A DNA stretch of 64,000 nt from Mycteria americana (Eukaryota > Chordata > Aves > Ciconiiformes > Ciconiidae), in NCBI RefSeq assembly GCF_035582795.1, contig NC_134372.1, positions 36,987,316 through 37,051,315 on the forward strand, in the 5' to 3' direction. The translations under genes were made by a program, and so were the position numbers. Below the pieces are notes generated by a model. It did no database searches. It was not told the origin of the DNA and worked only from the letters and a program-made list of their open reading frames with translations. Shown one piece after another: positions 40,583 through 51,603 of this stretch (within the stretch, counting starts at the first letter, position 1; each line of letters opens with the position of its first letter).

Positions 40583-40905
40583 GTTTCCCTTGATAATCTA
40601 ATCTCCATGCCCCTTGCTGCAAGTTGAACTGAGTAACTTTTGTCCTGCCCTTGGTAGACATGTAGAACGTTTGATCAGCACCCATTTTATAACAACTTTT
40701 TTTTTTTCAACATAGCTAAAGACTGTTATCATGTCCCTACTCAGACTTCTTGTTTCTAGACTAAACAAATCCAATTCTTTTAACTTTTCCTCATAGGTCA
40801 TATTTGCAAAACCTCTAATAATTCTTGTTGATCTCCTCTGGATTGTCTCCAATTTGCCTCCATCTTTCTTAATGTCACCAACTTCAGCAGAAGTTTTGCA
40901 GCTTG
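40583..40905 (-). mobile_element. CR1-type LINE fragment encoding the pol C-terminal region, antisense
   Basis: On the minus strand a frame still reads ETIQRRSTRIIRGF, then TYEEKLKELDLFSLETRSLSRDMI. This matches the well-known CR1 pol C-terminal motif ([31 protein letters not shown]). The nucleotide sequence then continues toward the CR1 3' region with AACTTGCAGCAAGGGGCATGGAGATTAGATTATC. Deletions and substitutions after the motif end the homology, so it is a dead fragment, though its protein signature is the clearest of the CR1 pieces here. Confidence 0.9.
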
Positions 40906-43900
40906 GAGAATTGTTTCTTGCTGCAGAAGTCACCTGACACCCTGACCTTTAGTTCAACAATGAGAAATAGCATACAAGCTTCCTTAAAGAAAATAGTATT
41001 ACATATATACTGTCACGTATACTTAGTGTCATGCCACCTGCTTGCCACATCAACCGACTACTTTACCTTAACAGCAACAAAGCAACAAACAAAAAAGCTT
41101 CTTTTGTGAGCTGTTGTATAGACAGTCTTACTGTATAACTTAAAAATACAAGAAAGCACAGCTGAGCTGTTTTAAAATTCTATTAAAAACTTTTTTTCTT
41201 CTCTGTATCTCAAAAAAAAAGCAAAGCAATTTCAAGAAAACAGACCAGACCAATAGAAGACTGGGGGGGGAAAAAGAGCTGTGTACTCACCATTAAATAG
41301 ATGTTAACTAAAGTTACAGGGGATGGAGTAAAATAGCCTATAATTAAAAGGAAGAGAAGAGCACATCAAGCCTTTATCTCAGGCTGAATGTTAAAATGAG
41401 TGTAAGACTTCTTTGACAGGTCTGTGGGTCATACTTCTCACAGGTAGCAACTCACAGGACTTACCTTCTTCACCCAAGTCCAACAAGCAGCACTTCTCAT
41501 GAGAGCAGCCAGCAGGAAAATCCAGAGACTGGTAACATTAGGCACATTACCTACCCACCACACAAGACTCAGTGATGTTCTCTAAGCCACCTCTCAGCTC
41601 CTATTTAACTCAGTAAGCACCCAAATTTCTGCCAGCTGGGGAATGCCAAGCTCCCTGGCTACTGATGACCTCCAGGTGAGATGTGGTGAGCTGAGCCCTG
41701 GAGTTCCCCAGAAGGCAGGGGCGCTTGTGGGGTCTGGTCCAAGTTGTGCTGGGGGACACCCGCTACCTGGGTTCAGAAAGAAAACGTACTGAGAGCCAGG
41801 GAGCAGCTCAGCCCACTGGAAAGCCTTCTCTAGAATAGGGCAAAGTGTGAAGAGAAGGGAGAGCTCTGGCTGCCGGGCTGCAAGCTGGGATGCTGTGGTC
41901 TCCAGCTCCAGGAGAGGGCTTGCAGCTGGGATGCTGAGCATATGGCAGGCAGCACCTATCTGGGCTCTGTTAGCCAAGAGTGGTAGCACAGATGCTTTAG
42001 CTATTCTCCAGAGTATTTCATTTCTAGGTACTTGGTTATGTTGCTGCATCTGACCAGCTTCAAAAAATCCCCCACTTGGCCACCAGACCTTCCGTATTAT
42101 TTGTAGGGCAGCCTAGGTGCTCAGCAGAGCGTTTCTGTCCAGGGGACAGCCCTGTAGAGCAGAGGGACGGGTGGGTCAGAAACCTCAGTGGTCTGGTGCT
42201 GGGTGTCTCCGATGGGTTTGTGGCATTTATCATCCCCCATACGACAAGCTCTTAGAAGAGTGGTCTGAATGGGTTTACAAGAAAACACAGCAAATGGCCT
42301 ATAGCAAGGCTTTTGGAGGAGGGCAAGGAGGAAAATGTGATTGCAGAGCACACTGCTTACAAAGAGAGGAGTGTGCCGAGCTCCGGGCTGCGTCCAGCAC
42401 AAGAAGGGTTAAAGCAGCTTTCAGAGTGCAGGAGCAAGGCTAAGAGGGAGTATTACATGTGCCAAGAGTGTTTCTATGGGATCAGAACTGTTTACAATAT
42501 AACGTGCCTGCACCTGTGGGTTGGTGTGGTTTTGCCTGCTGTTCAGTGCTTCCTGAGAAGCTGCTAATATACCATAGCTGATGAGACCACTGTTTTGATC
42601 TCTCCCTCCTTGGAATCTCTTCCAGTGCCTTTAATAAAAGCCCTATTAAGGAAGTACAAGTGGGTGCTTTGTGCTTCTTCAATACCTAATTTATATTTTT
42701 AACATTAAATACTCACATGCTCTGAATTTGTGCTTTTTTTCAATCTAATTGTTTCTTGCTGGAGACTTACATACATTTTGTATCACAAACTTCCTTTTTT
42801 TCTTTTGTTTTTTTGGGTGTTCTCGCACCCTGCCCAAATCTTACGTTGAAACTAAGAGGCATACTGAAGCGCTGTCATTGAAATCATTGATGGTAACTAG
42901 TCTGGCTGGGGGTGATGGTTGTATTAAAACACTTATCACATAAAAAAGAAGCATATGGCATTTACAAAATCTGGGCCAATGACGAAGGAAAGGGTCATGT
43001 TCACTCCCAAAACAGGAGCAAGCATCTCCTGAGGGTTATACATAGATTCGGTTCAGAGGGAGCTGGAGAATCTCATGTATTTTGAAATCATGGGGTGTAT
43101 GAAATCAGCATAAGTTACAGCTCCCCTTAGGTGCTTTCTTTTGAGTGGTCAGTGCCACAATCATTCAGCAGAGCACATTGATCTCACTGACTTTGGCAGA
43201 ATTATAGGGGGTCTGTTTGCATGCACCATTGCTGAACAATTTATCTGATGTATTAATCATCTCTTATCTAAGAGTATCCAGACTGTAGATTTTTCTTGTA
43301 ACCCAATTTCCCTCCTGTAGTCTTTTGTTGTTGTGGTTGTTGGGTTTTCACGTGAAATTTTAAAATCACTTTCTTTTTTTTTTAATGCTTAGGATCCCAG
43401 TGTCCATTTTGAAGCACTGTGAAGTACAGGCTACCATGTAGGAGTGCTCTGTAGTCTTCAGAGATGATGGAGAAGTGCTAGTCCCTATTTCCCCTTTCTG
43501 ACAGCAGCTCTGTTTTAGAAATTGATTTGTCTTCACAGTGGCAAATAAAAATCAAGACCCTATTTTTCTTTCATCTTCCAAATGCACATGTAAGAGGCAA
43601 AAAACGAACATTTTATTAGAGATTGGAAGAATTAGTATAATTTATAGGGTCGATGTGGTTATTTTACCCACTTCTAGTAATCCCCCAGGGAGGCTGTGTC
43701 TATGCTGCTAGTATGGTACTCAGGTAAGTTTATGGAGTGCTGAGGGCAGTGTCCCAGCCACCTAGAAGATGAGGCTTCCCTGGCGTGCAGAGGGCAAGCC
43801 CTGCTTGTATCAGCCAGGCTGTGCCCTCCACGGAGCCTCCCCTTTCCGTACCACACAGCCACAGCCTTCAGGAGAGAAGGACTTTCTCAGTCCCACCCGC

Positions 43901-46900
43901 CTCCCTCCCCACAGCTAGTATGAATCACTGCTGGTCAGTTTTTCTTGTCCCCAAACTATCCCCAATACCTAGAGAGCACTGAAATACATTTTGCAGAATT
44001 TCTCCATCTGCTCTGCCCTTCTCTGCAGCTCCGCGACACTGCATGCTCAACTTCCCGGCACAGTAAATGGGAATTAATGCAGAGAGGTCCACGGCCGGCC
44101 CTGACCGGCCAGCCCTTGCCCTCCAGTGTTAATCTGCTGCTGTTCTTCCTATCTGCCCTGTGCAACACAGCATTAGAGGTGGAGATGCACACTGTAACCC
44201 CTGGTTAAGCCATTTCTAGCTTCCCAATTACTGGTGTACCCCAATAACGACGTTTTTAAAGTGGTGTTTTAACTCCAGTAATTTCCAGAGACATTTAATA
44301 GGGGGAGGCCATTCTTCTGGGCTCCTCTAAACACAATCCTGTGATGAATTCATGTTTTAGCACAAGCCAGGGCGCACACAGAAAATTTTCAGCCGTTCAG
44401 AGGTACAAAAAGCAGTAATCTTAGCCTGAAACAATTGTACTGAACTGAAGCACTACTCCTCTTTTCTAGATCTACTTTTAAGATCCCTGTCAAAACAGCC
44501 CTTCAAACACATTTGATTGGGTTGGGGCTCATCACGCTGTCACCAACTCACTTTTCATTAGGCTGTTGCTCTCTGTTAGCCTAGCCAAGCAGAAGAACTC
44601 AAACACATGCACAAATTAAATCGACATCCAAACTCCACCAATATACAAAGCAATTTAAATGATATTCATTAGAGCGATGACAAGTCCTGATGAGGCTTTC
44701 AGGAGCGGAGTCCTTCAGCTTCTGCCGACTCGGTTTCATGGTCATTGAGGCGTAACTGCAGTGACTGTACCTCCAGTTTAGAAAAAAAAAGCCGAGAATA
44801 TGACTCCGCTTCCTGACACACCTACCTCATTCTCCCTCTCTGCACAGGTTTACATCTGAGCACAGGCTTCAGGCTTTTCTTGCAGCTCCTCACAGGCTTT
44901 ATATTACACACACGCTTTAGCAAATCCCCTTCCTTTCCCCACCACCTACAAATGCGCCAATTAAAAAGAATTCCATTTTCAAGTAATTTCATTTCACTTG
45001 GCTAGAAAGGTCACTAACTCACAATTATGACGGCTATAAACATGTCCCCAGTTTCCTACCATGCAAGAATGAATGTGGTATGTTGAAGCCTAATAAAGAA
45101 GTATTTTTCATTGTTAATTTATACTAAAGTTTAAAAGTTACCCTCTCTCCATTTATATTTTTGGTATTAAAAAAAAAAAAAAAGACGGACACTATCTTCT
45201 CCACAGGGAGTGGAATGGGGCTGACAGGTGTAATATAGGCTTTTCCACTGTGCCAAATCATTTGAAATTCATTTCCCTTGCGACCAAAGTCCTTAATTCA
45301 GGCATCAAGAGGTAAGAAATCAGAAAATTAGCTCGCTATTTGGTTACAAAGTCCACTATGCCACTTGCAAAGTTTAAGTGTACCGGGGAAGAAATGCACG
45401 TCCTCACCCTAATGTGACACTAGGAAAACCCACTGGGTGACGTGACGGGCACATAATCATTTTAGCTTAGGTATGGAAGACATCACTATTCGCTGTGAAG
45501 AGCTCCGCTACTCGCCCCCAGCCCCCGGCTGGGAAACAGGGCCATGACTGGCACTGCCATTTTTTACTTCTTTTTGCTTGCTCTACAACAGCCTTTTTTA
45601 TTTCTTGAAACAGGCTAAGAATTTTAAAACCATGATATACAGAAAATGTGTTGTTATATTATTACTCAAAAATTTCTTTTTTTGGCATAGCTGCCTGAGG
45701 TTGTAATTTTTAATTTCACTTTTTAAACACTCCTACAATGAAAGATAGGCACATTGGTATATAAGTAAGTATGATTTGCAGTTGCATATTTTCATTTCAA
45801 TAAATGTTATATATATGAACTTGCTGAGTGGTCTGGACATATCCATCTATCCCAAAAAGTCTATCTGATTTTAATTCCCTTAAAAGATTATTTAACCAGA
45901 AGTGCACTTCAAGCTATAAATAAGGTGAAGTGAACCAAGCAACAGCTGCTGAGGAAGTTAATGTGTCCCAGGTATATGTCATAATATACTGCTGAAAAAC
46001 AAACAAACAAAACGCTACCCTAACACATAAGCTGGATACTAAGTATAAAGGAAGATTGTTTTTACATGTAAAAAATGAATTTATGTAACACCACCACTGT
46101 ATTTGTGTATGTACTAGATAATGAATACAGCACGAGCTATGTATTTGTAAAACTTAGTCATCTTTTTCATGCTGAACATTTAGTTAAAATTACTGCCCCA
46201 AACCAAGGCCTGAAAACAGATTGTAACCTCACCGATTACTCCAACGCTTTCAGACATGTATAATGATGCGTTAATACATAATTCTGCTCCCTTCCGTAAA
46301 TGACCCTGATTCTTTCTTCCTTCACTGGTAAAAAATTGACTTCTTATGCAAATACTCTTCAATGAGGGCTGTAGTATCATAGTCTGAAACATATACAAGC
46401 TTTTCACTATTACAGGATAATTACTTGAAAACTCAACAAAATTCACTGCTACCACACCCCGAACAACAGAGCCGCTTTCATATTCCGAGATGGCAGTACG
46501 ATAATTATTTCTTGTTCTCTCATTTACCTACAGCAGGTCAACCAAGGGCTGGAAGGCACATCTTGGCACAAAGTCCCAGGAGAAGAGAACTGACTGGGTT
46601 TTTTTGCTGGAGATTGTATGTATTTACTAGCAACACCCAAGGGAGTTACACATTTGTATTTCCACTGCTAAAACGGTAACTGTCCAGTCAAGTATTAAGA
46701 GCTATTTCATCCTTTGCTAAGAGGACAATCCGGTGACTTTTAGAAAGTTGAGTAATCTTGAAACTTTTTTTTCTACTTTGCTTGATAAAGTCTAGTTTTA
46801 TGACTATTCCCTGTATTTCAGCTCCGTGGAGCAGTGTGGGTAACAGACTACCTAGCAAAGCTCCAACATATTTTTGTAACAAAAAGTTACCCAAACAAAG

Positions 46901-48991
46901 CAGGCAAAAATAATTGTAATAATTTGATATTTTTCTAGCAAGCATATAAGGATCTCTGGAGGCGTGTTTTAAAATACAAAATTTATTAATTAAATTTAGC
47001 TTTATTACCAGTCGTCTCTGTTCCACTTGCACCACAGTTACTTCTTTTTCTGTTGCAGCTGAAATACGAACTTGCAAAATTAAAGAAGGTTCTTCCCTTC
47101 AATACATGCCAGTATTTTTTTAAATCTCAAAGTATAGCCAAATTTTTGGCTGCCATAAAATGCAGAGTCATATCTGTGTCTAGCTTTATATAGCAAGATA
47201 CATAGCCATATTAAAATGCAACAGATAATTCCCATATTGATAACACTAATATGCCTTGGTTTGAATAAAAAATTGCACATAGTGTTTACCACAAAAGCAA
47301 CTGTGTAATTCAAACAATATACTTCCAATTTTAATACAAAAATATAATGAAGATTCTAGAAAGATTTCGGTTTCAGAAACAGTTCCTTACACTAGCTTAA
47401 AAGTCATATTTCAGTTAATTATAGATTTCTTACTCACTAAAACTTAAAGATACATTCAGTGATTTTTTTTTTTTGCTAAATGTTGACTCCAGCGAACAGC
47501 TCTCTAAGATCTGGCATATTGATTTCTTGTTGTGAAGTGAGCTGTTCAAGCTCCATTTAAGATTTTCATCTTGCATGTAGCCCTGAGCACATCATAGCAC
47601 CATAAATTAGTTAAATTGCACATTTATCACAAATGTTATTTTAAGATACTGCGTAAATGTGATGGCTGGAAGATATACAGTATGCTGCAACAAGCCACTA
47701 CTTGGGTGGGGTTAGACCAGGGTCACCTTTATACACCTGTGATTTAAAGCTCTTCCCACCCCATCACAATTTCATTTTTAAACTCTTTCTTGAGGCATTT
47801 TGTTTTCTCTCACTTGATCTGCATATTTCTAAACAAAATATCAAATGCAAAGCAAAAGTCAGAACTCAGATGCATATTTTAAAATCCTGCATCCATACCT
47901 TCATGTTTGTCTAATAGGAAAAAAATTATCTTAACATAGCTAGGTTGGTGATTTGGTTAGCACTAATAGTTACCATGCCAATATACATATCAGTGTATGG
48001 ATGAAAAGAACATTATTCTAGTTCATTGATTCTCTAAATTCTTTATAATGTGAAATCACATTGGTATGCCAGTCCTAGAGGTTCTGAAATGCAAGCTGAA
48101 CTTTATTTTAATAAGTTTGGGATATGCAGATCCTGACTAGCCATTCATTTGCAAAGTTTCAAGCGTATTTAAAAAATGTATTAAAAAGTCATTTCTGGTA
48201 CACACTAACAGATACGGTTGCTCCCTGAATTTTTACCCGGTACGTCTCCTCATTGCACATTCAGACCTAGATAAGTTAGGCCCAGGAACTGACTTTTACC
48301 AGATTACGTGCAGTTGCATCAGTGGTATTTGGTGTTTGCAATCACTGACCCCCTGCGGTATTTTAAGAATAAGTAAAAGGAACACTGCAAAAGACTCTGT
48401 AGTCTCTTGGTTTTACTCCCTCCCATGTCCCAGATAACAGTACAGCATACAGAGCTTTTAGCATTACTATACTAAGTCAATGGTGCATCTTAAAAATACA
48501 TTGATTGACAATATATGCAATAATCTGCCAGTCTCCTTATGTGTGAATTTCTGGTTTGCAACCAAATACTATATTTAAGCTGTTATAATTTTCAAAGGAG
48601 GAATTCTCTGCTATAGAGGTAAAAAGTTTGGCTGCATTTAGACTGAGAACATCTATTTGCAAAAAACGCGGACAGCCACCCGGGAGGCTTCATGAAAGAG
48701 TTCAGCTAGCCAGGCTGCCTCTCCTAACTAAGTGAGGGGGACTCCTGGGATGGTATAGCCAACCAGTAAAACGGCATGCTGCAATTTTATTGCTGGAATT
48801 TGAGCTGAGGCCATAAACATTGACACACAAATGACCTTAAAATCAGATACAACTGTGAGCCAAAAGAGGAGGAAAAAACCCAGAGCCCTAATCATTAATC
48901 CCATTCACTAGGTCTGCTTAGCAGCATTCACTATAGAATGAACAGACCACTCTGATACATTTTTGAAGACATGGTACTGGCCTTTACAATC
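40906..48991. other. Intergenic, no gene called; some conserved-looking patches
   Basis: A GC-richer interval at about 41,590-42,450 contains overlapping frames on both strands, the longest on the minus strand at 41,594-42,049. No protein family is recognised, and the pattern fits composition-driven open frames. Blocks at about 44,640-44,830 and 45,240-45,460 have more CpGs and homeobox-like or CRE-like words than their surroundings and may be conserved non-coding elements (inference). An A-run lies at about 45,171-45,184. Confidence 0.5.
48502..48510 (+). promoter_or_regulatory. PBX-MEIS/PREP-like site
   Basis: TGATTGACA matches nine of ten bases of the known PBX-MEIS/PREP composite TGATTGACAG. 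It lies about 2 kb beyond the predicted TSHZ3 3' end. A single 9-mer can occur by chance, so this is only a pointer for alignment. Confidence 0.25.
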
Positions 48992-49086
48992 ACAAAGAAA
49001 GACGGAAAGAAAGACAGACAGACAGAAAGAAGGAAAGAAAGACGGAAAGACAGATGGAAAGAAAGACGGCAAGAAAGAAAGAACCA
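48992..49086 (+). repeat. Purine-rich microsatellite, (GAAA)/(GACA/GACG) mixed
   Basis: Imperfect 4-nt units AAAG, GACA and ACGG are repeated for about 95 bp (AAAGAAAGACGGAAAGAAAG and variants). Interruptions by ATGG and GCAAG show it is an aged tetranucleotide array. Confidence 0.9.
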
Positions 49087-49576
49087 AAGATTTAATTAGT
49101 TGCTTACTGGAAGACAGTGGATTTTTTTAAAAAAGAAAGGAAACTCTGTACATTTGACATTCGGATGCTAGTTATTACTTGAGATGTGATTCTTAAGTGC
49201 TGTAATGGTGGTTTTGGTCCCCATGTAACCATCTCCAGACACTGAGTTCACCTGACTGGCAAAAGACGTTATTTACATGCATAGTAATACAGGTGCTTCA
49301 GAGATGCAAATTGTTTTCAATGGTTTTGATGGGATGACCTGTCAACACCAGTAAAAGTCTGTCATTATCATATAAATGCTCCCCCTTGTTTACATTTGTT
49401 TGGCATGTGTTTGTTCAGCTTCTTTTCCCCTCTCGCTATCTGCTGTGAATGCTGTACAACAGCAGGTAGGGCCATAAGAGGACTCCCTTCAAAATCACCC
49501 AGCTTAAGCCATGGGTCTCAGGTTCCTACTCCTGTTATTTGAAAATGCTGGGTAGATGGAAAGGGATTCTCTAAGC

Positions 49577-49703
49577 CGTGAAATACTCACTGGTGCAACT
49601 CGCCGACTCTGCTTAATACATTCGGGGGAACGTGTGCGAGTAGCAGTATCCGCCTGGGTCTGAATACACAGCACAGCAAAACACCTATTTGCTTTGCCGC
49701 ACG
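49577..49703. promoter_or_regulatory. CpG-enriched block 3' of TSHZ3, candidate regulatory element
   Basis: Nine CpG dinucleotides fall within 127 bp (for example CTCGCCGACT, TTCGGGGGAACGTGTGCGAG, TGCCGCACGTTG) in an otherwise CpG-poor region, followed by TTATAAACC. Sparing from CpG decay suggests constraint or an unmethylated site. An enhancer, or a promoter for an antisense or readthrough transcript, is possible but unproven. Confidence 0.3.
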
Positions 49704-50509
49704 TTGCTTATAAACCCCATATTCACAGTCAGCCTTACCTGATGTTTAAAAAGGAGTTATAACGCTCATTTATCTTTTCTGGGGGAAAAAAATTCTGTTA
49801 ATGCAGCCTTTGAATAAGTGCTACCCTGCTCTTTAAATGCTAAAGTTCACTAAAACTCCAGTGATTTATGTGCAGCTTTTGACTGCCAGCACCTGGCAGA
49901 TGAAGAAACCTACTCAAGCTTCAGTCATAAACAGATAGCATACAATTTAATTTTAATGTGCTCGTTAGTCGTAGCACATTTCAGACATAATTGTGAACGC
50001 AACACAAAATTATAGCAAAAAGACAATTTTAATGCTGCTGTAGAAAAAAAGGTTATATGAAGAGTCATATAATGGTGCTTCATTGTCAACAACAAAACAG
50101 GGCACAGAGTGCATTACAGTGTCTGTGCTGTTTACATGCCAATATTTTATACATAGATTCTCATATGGTGTCAGCTGTCAGTTACTTCTGCAAATTAACT
50201 GCCAAAAATGGAGACGAACAGAATCACTTAGTGTGCTGGTAACCACGGGTTACCTTTCATATGCCTAAAGATAAAGCTGCAGTATGGAATCTTGGGAGAA
50301 TAATTAGGCAGAGCAAAACAGAAAGTTACCAATTGAAATAAAAAGGCATTCTACAATAGGAAATAACAACCAAGAGCGCTTATAAATAAGTAAAAGAGGT
50401 TATATCACAGAATGCCTCATAACTTTTAAGCAAAGTATTACAGTACAAACATTTTAAAGGCTTTATCAATGTTTAGGAAATACAGTACAAGTTTTTCAAA
50501 TAGATTTAA

Positions 50510-51603
50510 CCCTTTGAGCACTGAGTTTATTTTGAATTTTCTCTTTTTATTTATTTTTTTTTTTTTACTAATAAATACCTTTAAAAGTCATGTTGTGCAA
50601 AACAGTTAGAATGCATGCCAGGAATGCAGTCCGTGGCTTCTGTTTCTTCAGACGGTTAAAAAAAAAAAAAAAAAAAAAACCAACCAAAAAAAACCCCCAA
50701 CAAATAAATGATAGCAACACTAATAAATATGTATAATTTAAACATGAACCTCTATTAATATAGATGTACTGTATAGCAAAACAAAACAAAACATACTTTG
50801 CTTTAAGAATAATGTTTCTGAATACTTTATAAATGCTATCTGTGGTATCTTTCATCATACAATTTACAATGTTTGGATGTTAAAAGAAAAACCGTTAGAT
50901 CTAAAAAATGAAATATACACTATATATAGGTACAGTTTATACCTGGGGCTTATCAGGTACAAAAACCACTGTTGCTAAAAATGCTGAAGAAAAAGAAAAT
51001 GGCATTAACCACAATCACATTTTCCATAAGAGATTTTGAAATCTATACAATATATACATCTATGTTTCAATGTGAAAATTATATTTTTAAATTTCAAGGT
51101 GTGAGACACCTCTGCATAAATGGAGGTTCATATTAGTAATCGGAACTAAGCTGGTAAGGGTTTAAAAAAACCATATCCATACATTTTTATCAAATTAATG
51201 CAAAAGTGCTTCAAAGTACTCAGAGGGCTAAAGATTATAGGGTGAGAAATACCAGCACACTTAGGTCACATGAAAAAAGTGCACCAGAATTAGTTATAAA
51301 TGCTTAATTAAACTGTCTGTTAATGCATGCAGCTTGATGCATCGGAGGGATGCACAGCAACTAAATCCAATTTACACAAAGTTCCAAACACTTACCACTG
51401 CATTTTAACCTTCATATTTTACCAGTAACAACAGCTGATTATGCACCTCTATTTAAACACTGTACAGTTATACAAAACAGTTCAGCCCAGAGCGACTCTG
51501 GAGTTAAAATAAGAACATGTGCCAAGAACTAAACAGTAGCTTTAAGGCGTCTTTGACAGTTTTCCTCAAAGCAAATTACAGTTATTTTAATCAAAAGCAA
51601 ATG
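50510..51603 (-). other. TSHZ3: TSHZ3 3' untranslated region (predicted)
   Basis: About 1.1 kb of AT-rich sequence follows the TAG stop and runs to the first clustered poly(A) signals. It contains a T22 run in transcript sense (A22 on the plus strand at 50658-50679) and several ATTTA-type pentamers in transcript sense, which could affect mRNA stability (inference). No other reading frame of note is present. The 3' boundary is inferred from the signals only, and a longer UTR using a distal signal is possible. Confidence 0.65.
50526..50555 (-). terminator. TSHZ3: Candidate TSHZ3 polyadenylation signals
   Basis: On the minus strand two AATAAA hexamers overlap as AATAAATAAA (50555-50546), just after an A-run at 50566-50554. 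A third AATAAA lies at 50531-50526. A T-rich stretch about 40-60 nt further on, containing TGTACTGTATTT, could act as the downstream element. Clustered canonical hexamers about 1.05 kb after the stop make this the best candidate 3' end. Cleavage near 50,505-50,515 is an estimate. Confidence 0.6.

Noticed and set aside
41594-42049. 151-codon open frame on the minus strand with further frames on the opposite strand
   Set aside because: It lies in a GC-rich patch where stops are rare on both strands. No domain, codon bias, splice context or known family is visible, so it was not called as a gene.
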